Positions 26,751 through 34,622 of a DNA stretch of 49,721 bases are shown here, in pieces. Position numbers and translations under genes: made by a program. The DNA is taken from the IMG/VR virus record IMGVR_UViG_3300042731_005221, positions 1-49,721 of that record; one strand, given 5' to 3'. Position 1 is the stretch's first letter; every line of letters starts with the position of its first letter. The notes beneath the pieces were generated by a model, which saw only the letters and a list, made by a program, of their open reading frames with translations, ran no database searches and was not told the origin of the DNA. The DNA comes from a virus.

Positions 26751-27394
26751 TACCGAGTGATATTATAAAACATTTTCCGAAAATATATCAGGACAAAGGT
26801 GAAGCGTCGATGACGGCGCTTGCGTCAGCTCTTAATACTCAGATATCGAGATTGACCGATGATGTTTTTGGAATAGGATTGATTCTTAATCCCATTAGAT
26901 GCCCGTCTGTTATCCTCGATGAATTGGGATACATGTTTGCGGCGGGGATTCTTCCGTTTGACTCAGAGGATACCAAACGCAAAAAAATATATTATGCCGT
27001 GCAAAATCATCGCAACAGAACGTTGTTTAATGATGACGTGAAAATAATCATAGATACCTACGTCGGCGGCGATTGCAGTTTGTTCAGTACGGTCGGTTAT
27101 GATGATTGGATTTGTTGCGGGAAAGGCGATGAACCAGCGGGATATTATTGGGCCGGATGCGGCGGAAAAGACGCTTCCCTTGGATACGGAATATTGATGT
27201 ACGGTAAGGGAACGGAACCGGGGATCAAGGGAAATATTTATATCGACGTTGATTCGTCTACTTTGACGGCCACCGAGGTCGAGGAGATAAAAACAGCGTT
27301 GACTGACCATGTGGCGGCTTATTTCAAGTATTTTTTAGGTTACGTTACCGCCGGGGTGTTCACAACTTACGCGAATGGAATCATAAACGAATAG
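26747..27394 (+). CDS. gpI-like baseplate protein
   Basis: Overlaps the gpJ stop. The 215-residue protein begins with helices (MTALASALNTQISRLTDDVF), then CPSVILDELGYMFAAGILPF and KKIYYAVQNHRNRTLFNDDV, the order of tail protein I, which joins the wedge to tail fibres. The middle has a Cys/Gly-rich loop (DWICCGKGDEPAGYYWAGCG). The fibre gene follows, as expected. Confidence 0.65.
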   Translation: MIPSDIIKHFPKIYQDKGEASMTALASALNTQISRLTDDVFGIGLILNPIRCPSVILDELGYMFAAGILPFDSEDTKRKKIYYAVQNHRNRTLFNDDVKIIIDTYVGGDCSLFSTVGYDDWICCGKGDEPAGYYWAGCGGKDASLGYGILMYGKGTEPGIKGNIYIDVDSSTLTATEVEEIKTALTDHVAAYFKYFLGYVTAGVFTTYANGIINE

Positions 27395-27403
27395 GGGTTT
27401 GTT

Positions 27404-29785
27404 ATGGCGAGATTGAACAGATTACAGAACTTGAAATTCTATAACGACGGGGCCGACGATATTCCGTATATCACGGGTGATAGATTCTGGGGACAGGATA
27501 TGGTCAGAACGTTTCGGTATCTGCAAAGTCAAGCTGGTGCTATGTTTTGGCATATGTTTGGGTCGTCCGGGAAATTGCTCAAACAAGGTAACGTTGCCGT
27601 CGCGTCATATACGACAGTTAATATAGGGTCATGTTCCGGGATAGTCGAATATGACGTTGATATCGGAGATGACGGATCGGCGTGGGCGGTCCCTCAGTCG
27701 AAAACCACTTTTCAGATTTACGTGTTGGTTGAAAACCCGTCTACCGTTTCGGGGTTTGATTTATCTGCCGCAGGCGCTACGCTTGACGGCGCTTCTATCA
27801 ATTATCTCAAAATGAGTTATGACGAAGCTGATATTCAAAGCCGGACACGCGAGTTCGCTTCCGGGTCATATTATTATTGCGTGGCCGATAGTTACACAAT
27901 CACCTGTAATACCACGCCTCCAACAAGCAATGAGGTTTCCCTGGCCCGTCTTGTGGGAAACGGTTCGTCATTTCTTACTATTACCCATGAGGGAAGCAGA
28001 ATAACGGCTAGAAATGTCGGTACTGAAAATATAAGTTTGGGAACATCGGCGTTAAATAGTTTGACGACTGGTATTTATAATGTAGCTATCGGATATCAAA
28101 CATTAGAATCAAATACGACTGGTAAATATAATGTTGCTATTGGATATAGAGCTTTAAGAGTAAGCACTGTTTCAGAACAAAATGTCGCAATTGGAAACGG
28201 CGCAATGCAAGCGATTACTTCAGGCGCTTATAATGTTGGTGTGGGATATCTTGCTTTATCTTCAGCCATAACGGGAACAGCAAACGTTGCGATTGGTGCT
28301 AATTGTTTACAAAGTTTGACTGTCGGATATTATAATACCGCTGTTGGACGATCTGCCGGTGGTAGTATTACTGATGGAGAATATAATGTAGCTATTGGAT
28401 ATAACGCTCTTTTACTAAACTCGACAGGAAATATGAATGTAGCTGTTGGAAGAGATGCTCTTCATGCATATGTAGGAAGCAATGGAATTGCTATCGGTTC
28501 TAATTCCCTTTACACTTGTACAACCGGTGATGACAATATCGCTGTTGGAACGTATGCATTAAGATATACGACAACCGGATATGATAATATTGCAATTGGG
28601 ACAAACGCTCTTCAAGCGAATACCACAGGACATATAAATATTGGTATTGGTATTACTGCGCTTTATTCAAATACATATGGTGTTCAAAATATCGGAATAG
28701 GAAACGCTACATTATTTAATAATACAACCGGAAGCAGTAATATAGCTATCGGTGACGCGTCACTTGATGCCAATACTATCGGCGGGGGAAATATTGGAAT
28801 TGGAATAGCTGCTCTTGGCGCAAACACGGCCGGCAATTCCAATATTGCTATGGGATTAAATACTTTAGCAACAAACACGACAGGATCAAATAATGTCGCG
28901 ATAGGAGAAAGCGCGTTACAAGTTTCCACCGTCTCCAACCTTACTGCCGTCGGTTATCAGGCGCTGAAGGCGAATACCACAGGGGCCTCAAATGTAGCTA
29001 TGGGGTGGCAAGCTTTAACCGCTAACACGACTGGGGTATCAAACACCGCTTGCGGAGCGGGTTCTCTTGGATCAAATACGATAGGAGAAGGAAATACAGC
29101 TATAGGTTCATCGACACTTGACGCTAACACAACCGGGATATCAAACACCGCTTGCGGAACAAGTTCTCTCGGATCAAATACGATAGGTTCGAATAATTCC
29201 GCTTTTGGAAGACTTTCTCTGTTTTCGGCTACAACCGGGGTAAATAATACCGCTTGTGGATATAGTGCCGGATCAACTATAACAACAGGATCAAATAATA
29301 CTTGTCTCGGATATGACGCTGAACCGACAGGAGCAACCGCAGATAATTCCGTGACGCTTGGAGACGCGAATGTAACATCTTTACGTTGTGCGGTTACCAC
29401 GATTACGGCAATATCAGACCAGCGGGATAAAGACGATATCGCGGATCTTGCGTTGGGACTCGATTTTCTCAATAAACTCAGACCGGTTCAATTTTATTGG
29501 AACAAACGGATATTGTATTCTTTAGATGCTGAGGGAAGAGTAAACAGGGATTCAAATGGTTTTCCCATTTTACAACCCAAGGGCACAAAAGAAAAAGAAA
29601 ATGTTTTGTCCGCCGGGTTTATCGCTCAGGAGTTTCAAAGCTTGATGACAAGTGAAAACGCCGAATGGTTGCGGCTTGTCAACGATACTAATCCGGAAAT
29701 ACTCGAAACTTCAGACGGTAAATTGCTTCCCGTCATCGTCAAGGCTATACAAGAGTTGTCGGCGAAAGTCGATGCTCTTGAATAA
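27404..29785 (+). CDS. tail fibre with adhesin-like head repeats and S74 chaperone
   Basis: The 793-residue protein has an N-terminal attachment part (1-195), then about 200-655 more than twenty 14-17-residue repeats of the NVAIGY-x-AL-x-NTTG type, the YadA-like left-handed beta-roll found in trimeric autotransporter head domains. Near residue 671 SDQRDKDDIADLALGLDFLN begins a Peptidase_S74 intramolecular chaperone (Ser and Lys of S-x2-R-x-K), which folds the trimer and cuts itself off; the end is coiled-coil (ELSAKVDALE). It is the likely host receptor-binding protein. The repeat DNA is AT-rich. Confidence 0.85.
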   Translation: MARLNRLQNLKFYNDGADDIPYITGDRFWGQDMVRTFRYLQSQAGAMFWHMFGSSGKLLKQGNVAVASYTTVNIGSCSGIVEYDVDIGDDGSAWAVPQSKTTFQIYVLVENPSTVSGFDLSAAGATLDGASINYLKMSYDEADIQSRTREFASGSYYYCVADSYTITCNTTPPTSNEVSLARLVGNGSSFLTITHEGSRITARNVGTENISLGTSALNSLTTGIYNVAIGYQTLESNTTGKYNVAIGYRALRVSTVSEQNVAIGNGAMQAITSGAYNVGVGYLALSSAITGTANVAIGANCLQSLTVGYYNTAVGRSAGGSITDGEYNVAIGYNALLLNSTGNMNVAVGRDALHAYVGSNGIAIGSNSLYTCTTGDDNIAVGTYALRYTTTGYDNIAIGTNALQANTTGHINIGIGITALYSNTYGVQNIGIGNATLFNNTTGSSNIAIGDASLDANTIGGGNIGIGIAALGANTAGNSNIAMGLNTLATNTTGSNNVAIGESALQVSTVSNLTAVGYQALKANTTGASNVAMGWQALTANTTGVSNTACGAGSLGSNTIGEGNTAIGSSTLDANTTGISNTACGTSSLGSNTIGSNNSAFGRLSLFSATTGVNNTACGYSAGSTITTGSNNTCLGYDAEPTGATADNSVTLGDANVTSLRCAVTTITAISDQRDKDDIADLALGLDFLNKLRPVQFYWNKRILYSLDAEGRVNRDSNGFPILQPKGTKEKENVLSAGFIAQEFQSLMTSENAEWLRLVNDTNPEILETSDGKLLPVIVKAIQELSAKVDALE
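29021..29189 (+). repeat. 102-bp-period near-direct repeat inside the fibre gene
   Basis: Bases 29021-29087 and 29123-29189 are almost identical over 67 bases (both encode SNTACG-x-x-SLGSNTIG). The period of 102 bases equals 34 residues, two repeat units, so the repeat array has recently grown in frame by duplication. Confidence 0.7.
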
Positions 29786-29803
29786 ATATCAAGGAGAAAC
29801 CAT

Positions 29804-30520
29804 ATGGAAGCAAAAGAAAGACATGTCAGAATGGAACAACCGGCACCCAGACGGGTAATGATCGGTACACCGTCCCATGACGGGCGAGTGGAAGTTCTTT
29901 ACACCAACGCTCTGATTGAAACGATCAGGGCTTGCGCGGCAGCTAATATCATCATCGAACAATTTTTCATTAAAGATGATGCCCTTCTTGTCAGGATGCG
30001 GAACGATATCGTCAAACAGGCGCTTTTGAGAGAGGTTGACGATTTGGTGTTTATCGACTTTGACATGGACTGGACCCCCGGGCAATTTTTGAAACTTCTT
30101 TCCCATCCCGTTGACTTGGTATCCGGGACGGCCAGAAAAAAAACAGACACGCAGGAAGTTTACGCCGTAAAATGCAATCGTCCCATCGATAAGATGGAGA
30201 AAGACAAAAACGGGTTGATTGAAGTCGACGGCGTGGGATGTGCTTTCACCCGGATGACAAAAAAGTGTATGCAAAAACTTTGGAAAAAAGCAAAAGCTTA
30301 TAATGACGATAATCGCGGCGGGAAAAACAAAATGATTTTCAGGATTGAAATAGTCAACGGAGAGTTGACGGGTGAGGATATTATGATGTCACGGCTTTGG
30401 AAATCATGCGGCGGTAAAGTTTACCTTGATCCGGAAATTACGGTCGGTCATATCGGGTCTAAATGTTTTGTAGGAAACTTTTCGGCTTGGCTTAACAGGG
30501 CGAAAATAAACGGCGGTTAA
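29804..30520 (+). CDS. GT-A-type glycosyltransferase
   Basis: ATG after AAGGAGAAACCAT. The 238-residue protein begins RRVMIGTPSHDGRVEVLYTN, has VFIDFDMDWTPGQFLKLL at 83-100 with DxD-type acidic residues for metal and nucleotide sugar, and later a GEDIMMSRLWKSCGGKVYLD and VGHIGSKCF end, typical of phage-encoded GT-A transferases. It may glycosylate the virion fibre or modify host surface sugars. It sits directly after the fibre and before the lysis genes. Confidence 0.65.
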   Translation: MEAKERHVRMEQPAPRRVMIGTPSHDGRVEVLYTNALIETIRACAAANIIIEQFFIKDDALLVRMRNDIVKQALLREVDDLVFIDFDMDWTPGQFLKLLSHPVDLVSGTARKKTDTQEVYAVKCNRPIDKMEKDKNGLIEVDGVGCAFTRMTKKCMQKLWKKAKAYNDDNRGGKNKMIFRIEIVNGELTGEDIMMSRLWKSCGGKVYLDPEITVGHIGSKCFVGNFSAWLNRAKINGG

Positions 30521-30522
30521 TT

Positions 30523-30798
30523 ATGGCGGAAAAAAACGTCTCGGTTGAAAATCACAAATGGACACCTAAAAGATTGTTGCCGGTATTCATTACAAACGCG
30601 GTTACTATAATCGGGTTTGTTGTTGTTTATGGAATTATCAATCCAAACGCTTCCGCCACCGAGAAAATAAATAAACATGAAACAAGAATCAGCGTGAACG
30701 AAACCAATATCAGTACGACCATTAAAGGTTTGTCGTCGCTGAATGATAAAGTTGAGAGGATCCTTGATATCCTTTTGAAATGGAGGGATAGGCTGTGA
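30523..30798 (+). CDS. membrane protein with coiled coil (holin or XhlA-like)
   Basis: The 91-residue protein has a charged N-terminus, one transmembrane helix at 18-40 (LLPVFITNAVTIIGFVVVYG) and a C-terminal coiled coil (NETNISTTIKGLSSLNDKVE) ending in basic residues. The gene overlaps the endolysin-like start. In phage lysis cassettes such proteins act as holins or XhlA-type partners. Confidence 0.5.
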   Translation: MAEKNVSVENHKWTPKRLLPVFITNAVTIIGFVVVYGIINPNASATEKINKHETRISVNETNISTTIKGLSSLNDKVERILDILLKWRDRL

Positions 30799-31412
30799 AG
30801 GGATGCTTAAACACGGGACGTAACGCGCTATATCGCCAGGGCAATAATGTTATGGAAATCCTCGATGGCCCGGCTTTGACTAAATGTAACGATACGGCGA
30901 TTGTATTGCCGTGGGCAGCGGTAACGCCTAAATTCGATGAATGGGAAAATCCTTTCGGAGGAAGCTACCGTAAATGGCAGCCAGAGGATTTGGTTGACCT
31001 GTATTTCCATGAAGAGAAAAATTGGCCTCATTTCCAACAGACAAGAAAACTGCCACTGTGCCATGAACAACCGCATGATGGCAAGTGGCCGCCGGAACAG
31101 ATACCGCAATATCATCAATTGGCTTTACGGGAAATATTTAATTGCGGTTCTGATTTTTCATTCAACGCTACCTTCACGTATGTGGCGGGAGAAGTGAGTA
31201 GAGGTGTCGCCTGTATTCTAAGATTAAAAAACCCAGGGCATTTCGTGACGGCTGTCGCTTATAAAGAAAAAGATATGTTGATCGGCTTCAAAGACCCTGC
31301 TCCCGTGAAATGGTTGCAGAAAACAGAAGATGCCGACGGAAACAAATGGATGGGTCTTAATGATTTCGTAGACAACGTTCATACCGATATTACCAGATGC
31401 TGGAGGTTATGA
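30795..31412 (+). CDS. C39-like peptidase, probable endolysin
   Basis: GTG start after TGGAGGGATAGGCT overlaps the upstream stop. Of 205 residues, C31 in LTKCNDTAIVL and H152 in NPGHFVTAVAYKEKD, with GFKDPAP after it, match the Cys, His and Asp/DPA arrangement of C39-like papain-fold peptidases used in some endolysins. No signal peptide. Flanking small membrane proteins support a wall-cutting role. The family assignment is from motif spacing only. Confidence 0.5.
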   Translation: MKGCLNTGRNALYRQGNNVMEILDGPALTKCNDTAIVLPWAAVTPKFDEWENPFGGSYRKWQPEDLVDLYFHEEKNWPHFQQTRKLPLCHEQPHDGKWPPEQIPQYHQLALREIFNCGSDFSFNATFTYVAGEVSRGVACILRLKNPGHFVTAVAYKEKDMLIGFKDPAPVKWLQKTEDADGNKWMGLNDFVDNVHTDITRCWRL

Positions 31413-31663
31413 TTATGATGCTCAAGATTTTACAAGGTGCTACCGTGGGACTTGTCGCGGTTATTCTTCTCGCTGGGCTGGGTATTGTGTTGTTCAAACC
31501 GGACGCTATCGCCGCTTATGTTCAGTACGTTCCTGTGGCGACGGGAATTCTTATACCGGAAATAGCCGCCGCGTTTTTGGGCAAACCGCTTAAAGAGTTT
31601 GTAGCGATTCAGCGGGAAAAAGCTAACGGCGGATCAAAACCGCTTGAAAATATAGGAGGATAA
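31409..31663 (+). CDS. small membrane protein in lysis cassette
   Basis: ATG at 31409 follows TGGAGGTT, overlapping the previous stop; ATG at 31415 is an alternative. The 84-residue protein has two hydrophobic segments (LQGATVGLVAVILLAGLGIV and VPVATGILIPEIAAAFLG) and a basic end. It is a holin candidate. Confidence 0.5.
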   Translation: MIMMLKILQGATVGLVAVILLAGLGIVLFKPDAIAAYVQYVPVATGILIPEIAAAFLGKPLKEFVAIQREKANGGSKPLENIGG

Positions 31664-31664
31664 T

Positions 31665-32156
31665 TTGTGGCGCGTAATATCGTTATCGTTATTTTTTCTT
31701 TGCTTGTCGTCGCCGGTGCTATCGGCACAATCAGGGGATTTGTCTGTGAGAATGCAAATGCAACAGAAATTATTGGACTGCGAACTGAAATTGATAGCTT
31801 GCGCACAGCAAATCAAAACTTTGGAGAACTTAACCAGCGACTTGAGCAATCAATTAACGATAGAAAAAAACGAGAGGAAAACCGAGAACGAGAGAGACAA
31901 AAAATTATTGATGGATTACGAAACGCAGTTAACGGAGCAACGGGAGATATACAAACGGCAATCACAGGAATACGAGAATGTCAAAAACTCGCTCTCCAGA
32001 TTGAGAACTGAAAATACTATTCTGTGGATCGCCGACGGCGTAATTGGTACGGGGTTGATTTTATACGGCCTGTTCACTGGAGACATGCCGTTGATAATAA
32101 TCGGCGGCGCTATGGCGGTTACCTGCGGTTTTCATTTCGTGTTCGATATTTTTTAA
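31665..32156 (+). CDS. spanin-like protein, outer frame of an overlapping pair
   Basis: TTG start at 31665, just after AGGAGGATAA. The 163-residue product has an N-terminal signal (SLSLFFLCLSSPVLSAQ), a long coiled coil (25-110) and two hydrophobic C-terminal segments (WIADGVIGTGLILYGLFTG and PLIIIGGAMAVTCGFHFVF). This exported start, coiled coil and C-terminal membrane anchor resemble a unimolecular spanin, which joins outer and inner membranes at lysis. The lipobox is not canonical (FFLC). A second 114-codon gene lies fully inside it in another frame. Confidence 0.5.
   Translation: MWRVISLSLFFLCLSSPVLSAQSGDLSVRMQMQQKLLDCELKLIACAQQIKTLENLTSDLSNQLTIEKNERKTENERDKKLLMDYETQLTEQREIYKRQSQEYENVKNSLSRLRTENTILWIADGVIGTGLILYGLFTGDMPLIIIGGAMAVTCGFHFVFDIF
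31667..32011 (+). CDS. i-spanin (Rz-like) protein, embedded frame
   Basis: GTG at 31667 shares the ribosome binding site with the 31665 TTG start (the codons overlap by one base). The 114-residue product has an N-terminal signal anchor (NIVIVIFSLLVVAGAIG) and a long charged coiled coil (EIDSLRTANQNFGELNQRLE, RKKREENRERERQKI), the form of inner-membrane spanin Rz. Which of the two frames is mainly translated cannot be settled by eye; both have membrane signals and coiled coils. Confidence 0.5.
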   Translation: MARNIVIVIFSLLVVAGAIGTIRGFVCENANATEIIGLRTEIDSLRTANQNFGELNQRLEQSINDRKKREENRERERQKIIDGLRNAVNGATGDIQTAITGIRECQKLALQIEN

Positions 32157-32190
32157 AGGTCCGGGGCACCGGGCTTGCTTCCATAATTGA

Positions 32191-32215
32191 GGGTCGGCGA
32201 AAGTCGGCCCTTTTT
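32191..32215 (+). terminator. Rho-independent terminator after lysis cassette
   Basis: GGGTCGGC (32191-32198), GAAA loop, GTCGGCCC (32203-32210), then TTTTT. The 8-bp stem includes two G-U pairs. It separates the late genes from the next regulated block. Confidence 0.75.
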
Positions 32216-32218
32216 ATA

Positions 32219-32247
32219 TTGATAATCTGTACTGATTGCGGTATATT
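32219..32247 (+). promoter_or_regulatory. promoter 1 of the GATTG family
   Basis: TTGATA (32219-32224), 17-base spacer, TATATT (32242-32247). The spacer end GATTGCGG is shared with 32489. The predicted start lands on the ATG at 32254, so the HTH gene mRNA would be leaderless. Confidence 0.65.
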
Positions 32248-32253
32248 ATAGGT

Positions 32254-32448
32254 ATGTGGTATACGACGATTGAAGCGGCTAAAAAATTAGGAATATCTCC
32301 CCGGGCGGTTCGCTCCCATATCGAACGGAAATATGAAATACGCAAGCTCTGCCAGCAGCGCGGCAGCATTTGGATTGTTCCGCAAGAAGCTTTTGACCTT
32401 ATTAAAAACAACCCTGGTCCCGGGCGTCCGGCCTTGAAAAAAGCGTAA
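32254..32448 (+). CDS. helix-turn-helix DNA-binding protein (excisionase/MerR-like)
   Basis: ATG at 32254 chosen because it falls at the predicted transcription start; an in-frame TTG at 32236 lies in the promoter. The 64-residue protein (WYTTIEAAKKLGISPRAVRS, HIERKYEIRKLCQQRGSIWI, PQEAFDLI) is a compact HTH_17-type fold, with a GPGRPALKKA hook at the end. It probably regulates its own promoter and the one at 32489, which share the same spacer sequence. Confidence 0.7.
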   Translation: MWYTTIEAAKKLGISPRAVRSHIERKYEIRKLCQQRGSIWIVPQEAFDLIKNNPGPGRPALKKA

Positions 32449-32488
32449 AAAGGGCCTGAAAAAAAAATAAAAATATTTGTAAAAACAC

Positions 32489-32517
32489 TTGATATATTGT
32501 GCCGATTGCGGTATATT
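32489..32517 (+). promoter_or_regulatory. promoter 2 of the GATTG family
   Basis: TTGATA (32489-32494), 17-base spacer, TATATT (32512-32517), with GATTGCGG before the -10 as at 32219. A long structured leader follows before the first gene. Confidence 0.65.
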
Positions 32518-32523
32518 ATATAT

Positions 32524-32696
32524 ATATCAAAATAGTGAAACGGGCAACCGGCAACCTGTCGCGAAAGCGGCCTTCGGCGAAGCCAGTCCGGCGAGACGGA
32601 AAACAGGGGGCGAGCGGCGGGATGCCGCGAACGGAGACGGAAGCCGAAAAGAGACGGACGAGAGAGCTTGACGCGCTGAGGCGCAGGAGGCATTAC
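32524..32696 (+). other. structured leader upstream of 32697 gene
   Basis: About 170 bases from the predicted transcription start to the ATG, GC-rich and full of short inverted repeats (for example CGGGCAACCGG and GGCCTTCGGCGAAGCC). It has an open frame in one phase but no good start before AGGAGG at 32684. It probably acts as RNA rather than coding. Confidence 0.35.
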
Positions 32697-32915
32697 ATGA
32701 AAACTTTCGGGAACACCACAGTACAAAAAAATTACGTCGAAATGATAGCAGATGTGAAAAGACAGATTGAACGCTATACACAACAAGAAAAAGAAGCGAC
32801 AAGCGATGTCGTGAAAAAAATATCGCAAAAACGGATTGCAGAATATTCTGCGCTGCAAGAAAAAATAGAGACAGATACCATCACCGAAGAAGACGTCGCG
32901 ACCTATTGGGATTAA
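32697..32915 (+). CDS. small helical protein, 72 aa
   Basis: ATG at 32697 follows GCAGGAGGCATTAC, much better than upstream in-frame starts. The protein is charged and helical with Gln/Glu-rich coiled-coil segments (VEMIADVKRQIERYTQQEKE) and an acidic end. No family recognised. It is the first gene of the tiny-gene tract driven from the promoter at 32489. Confidence 0.5.
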   Translation: MKTFGNTTVQKNYVEMIADVKRQIERYTQQEKEATSDVVKKISQKRIAEYSALQEKIETDTITEEDVATYWD

Positions 32916-33033
32916 TACTACGGCTCGCCGCCCACTCCCTGGAGTGCGGCGCGTCAGGCTCTCTCACAGAGATAGACCACAGAGCCGTATGGCTCATCTA
33001 TAGGTCGGCGGACCAAAAACGCGGAGAAACACC
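32916..33033 (+). other. hairpin-rich gene linker 1
   Basis: Non-coding 118 bases. CACTCC (32933-32938) pairs with GGAGTG (32941-32946), extended by flanking GCCG/CGGC pairs; GGTC and GACC form a hairpin near the end; then CGGAGAAACACC leads into the next ATG. Confidence 0.45.
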
Positions 33034-33447
33034 ATGAGTATTATCGATGACGTAAAGCGCCTGGAGAGAGCCGGAGACGAAAACAGCCGTGTTACGACGA
33101 AACTGAAACATGCTGTCGACAGCGTGGCGTCAAAAATCCTTGAAAATCTCGGCGCCTTACGCCCCGGTATGAGACATGCGCATGACTATGAGTACGTCAA
33201 AATCGCGGACCGGCTGTTTTTCGGTCGTCATTCGAAGGATCTCTACTTCGATTATGACGGAGAACTCGACCTCGAAAATGAGGAACACTACTGTCTCACA
33301 TCTGATTCGCGGTATCCATACCGGGAAGTTTCACTCCATTTTGCCAAGGCAGTCGCGAAAGGGCTACTCCAAGAAGTCGCTGTATACATCGAGACCGCTA
33401 ATAAGCAAGCGGAAAAAATTTCAAAGACTTTGCCCGAAGAAAAGTAA
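33034..33447 (+). CDS. hypothetical protein, 137 aa
   Basis: ATG after CGGAGAAACACC. The protein opens with a helix (SIIDDVKRLERAGDENSRVT), then a more beta-like part (YVKIADRLFFGRHSKDLYFD) and a C-terminal helix (AKAVAKGLLQEVAVYIETAN). No family recognised. It lies between two hairpin linkers. Confidence 0.55.
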   Translation: MSIIDDVKRLERAGDENSRVTTKLKHAVDSVASKILENLGALRPGMRHAHDYEYVKIADRLFFGRHSKDLYFDYDGELDLENEEHYCLTSDSRYPYREVSLHFAKAVAKGLLQEVAVYIETANKQAEKISKTLPEEK

Positions 33448-33535
33448 TTACCACGAGCGCCCGGGCAACCGGGCGGCTCTGCGGTCTATCTCACAGGACG
33501 AAGGCTCCTGCGCCGAATGGCGTAAGGAGGGACTT
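33448..33535 (+). other. hairpin-rich gene linker 2
   Basis: GCCCGG-GCAA-CCGGGC (33459-33474) is a perfect 6-bp stem with a GNRA tetraloop. A second hairpin uses CAGGA and TCCTG. AAGGAGGGACTT then precedes the next ATG. Confidence 0.5.
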
Positions 33536-33733
33536 ATGGAAATATTGAATAATAATGGAGAAGGCGATACATTAAAAACAAAATCTTTTTTGTATGCGTC
33601 AGGAAAGCCAGAAGATTTTGACAAAAAGATAATTGAGTGGCTTGCACAATTTCCTAATATCAGAATCAAAAATATTTCGTATAGCTCGGAACACGATTGT
33701 ACTATTTGTACAATATGGTACTTCCTTAATTAA
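33536..33733 (+). CDS. small hypothetical protein, 65 aa
   Basis: ATG after AAGGAGGGACTT; the frame upstream contains no better start. The product (LKTKSFLYASGKPEDFDKKI, ISYSSEHDCTICTIWYFLN) is a mixed alpha/beta small protein. No family recognised. AT-rich against its GC-rich linkers. Confidence 0.5.
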   Translation: MEILNNNGEGDTLKTKSFLYASGKPEDFDKKIIEWLAQFPNIRIKNISYSSEHDCTICTIWYFLN

Positions 33734-34063
33734 CCCCGCGCCGCCGCTCACCGGAAACGGTGCGGCGCAGGAGCTTTCGTCAACTTTTACCGGGGTGCAG
33801 ATTCCCGTGCCAGTCTGCAATAGAGCTGACGGCTTAGGCCGTCCGGCTCCGAGGGTGGTCTGTAGAATATGGATTGGAAGAATCTTGCTTCTGCCCGCTG
33901 TTCGCAAGTACAGACCGCCTCCGGAGCCGCAAGGCTTAGATGACGTTTAACATTTGTTAAGATTTTCGGTTAATACCACCCATATGAAGTTACTGGGACT
34001 CGTCATCTGTTAAATTGAGCAGCGGGGGACGCTTTCCCCGCTGTCTCTTATCAAGGAGGGACT
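33734..34063 (+). ncRNA. candidate structured RNA, about 330 nt
   Basis: No supported gene here. Four stems are visible: GCGCCG...CACCG-GAAA-CGGTG...CGGCGC (33738-33768); a long stem from 33843-33864 to 33909-33929 (about 20 pairs with few mismatches); GATGACG (33939-33945) with CGTCATC (34001-34007); and AGCGGGG (34021-34027) with CCCCGCT (34036-34042), followed by AAGGAGGGACT. A small hairpin GCAGA...TCTGC lies near 33796-33817. I do not recognise a named class. Confidence 0.5.
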
Positions 34064-34258
34064 ATGATCACAATCGAACTTATGGAAATTATCTTCGGGA
34101 CGCCCTGGGCGACTCCCGAACAGTGCGAAGCCGTGGCGATTTTGCACGGCCGCCAACAATTTGAGAAAGCGCAGCCGCGCCGTGAATTGCTGGAAGCGGT
34201 TGCGGAGGAAAAAAATATTGTTCATGTCGCCATGCGGCAGATTGCGAGGAGCGTATGA
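34064..34258 (+). CDS. small helical protein, 64 aa
   Basis: ATG after CAAGGAGGGACT. The protein is mostly helical (LMEIIFGTPWATPEQCEAVA, LLEAVAEEKNIVHVAMRQIA). No family recognised. It overlaps the next gene by ATGA. Confidence 0.5.
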   Translation: MITIELMEIIFGTPWATPEQCEAVAILHGRQQFEKAQPRRELLEAVAEEKNIVHVAMRQIARSV

Positions 34259-34461
34259 AAAAAGAAAAAGTTCCTGCCGGATATACATTTGTCGGCAACA
34301 CACGAACGGGGGATATCCCTGCCGAATGCGTTGGCTTGAATTACATAATCGGCGAACAGGCGGTTGATATTCACGGGTCGCCGCTTGCGCGTGAATATAT
34401 GCGGCCGTTATATATCCACAATCTCGATTTGCAACGATATAACGCAAATATGCAGTCGTAA
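34255..34461 (+). CDS. small hypothetical protein, 68 aa
   Basis: Starts in an ATGA overlap. The product (KVPAGYTFVGNTRTGDIPAE, YIIGEQAVDIHGSPLAREYM) reads as a compact mixed fold. No family recognised. Confidence 0.5.
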   Translation: MKKEKVPAGYTFVGNTRTGDIPAECVGLNYIIGEQAVDIHGSPLAREYMRPLYIHNLDLQRYNANMQS

Positions 34462-34622
34462 TCCCTTCTGCGCCCTGCGGAACGCATGTGGAATCAAATT
34501 ATGGGGTAATTCAACGGGCGCTCTGAAAAACCAATCGCGTGGTTTGGTGTTAGCCACCCCCGGGAAAAACGTCCATCAGAGCGTCCTTTGAAACGCCTAT
34601 ACGTAGGCGGAGGAGGCAAAGA
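34462..34622 (+). other. hairpin-rich gene linker 3
   Basis: GGGCGCTCTGA (34516-34526) pairs with TCAGAGCGTCC (34576-34586), an 11-bp stem with one wobble, enclosing AACCA/TGGTT. A second hairpin GCCTA-TACG-TAGGC (34595-34608) sits just before AGGAGGCAAAG. Confidence 0.5.

Noticed and set aside
27404-29785. CRISPR array in repeat-rich DNA
   Set aside because: The repeats are imperfect, in frame and protein-coding, with no constant spacer and no palindromic unit.
27404-29785. Diversity-generating retroelement at the fibre
   Set aside because: No reverse transcriptase and no template/variable repeat pair with adenine-biased changes were seen.
32499-32696. Longer protein starting near 32499 or 32622
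   Set aside because: The upstream starts lie in the promoter or lack a binding site, whereas AGGAGG precedes the ATG at 32697 at normal spacing.
33734-33960. Cobalamin riboswitch
   Set aside because: A GTGCAGATTCCCGTGCC stretch resembled part of one, but the B12 box was not found and the downstream gene is not related to cobalamin.
33734-34063. Group I or group II intron
   Set aside because: The long stems suggested an intron, but I could not find the conserved catalytic cores (P7-type pairing or domain V) and no split gene flanks it.
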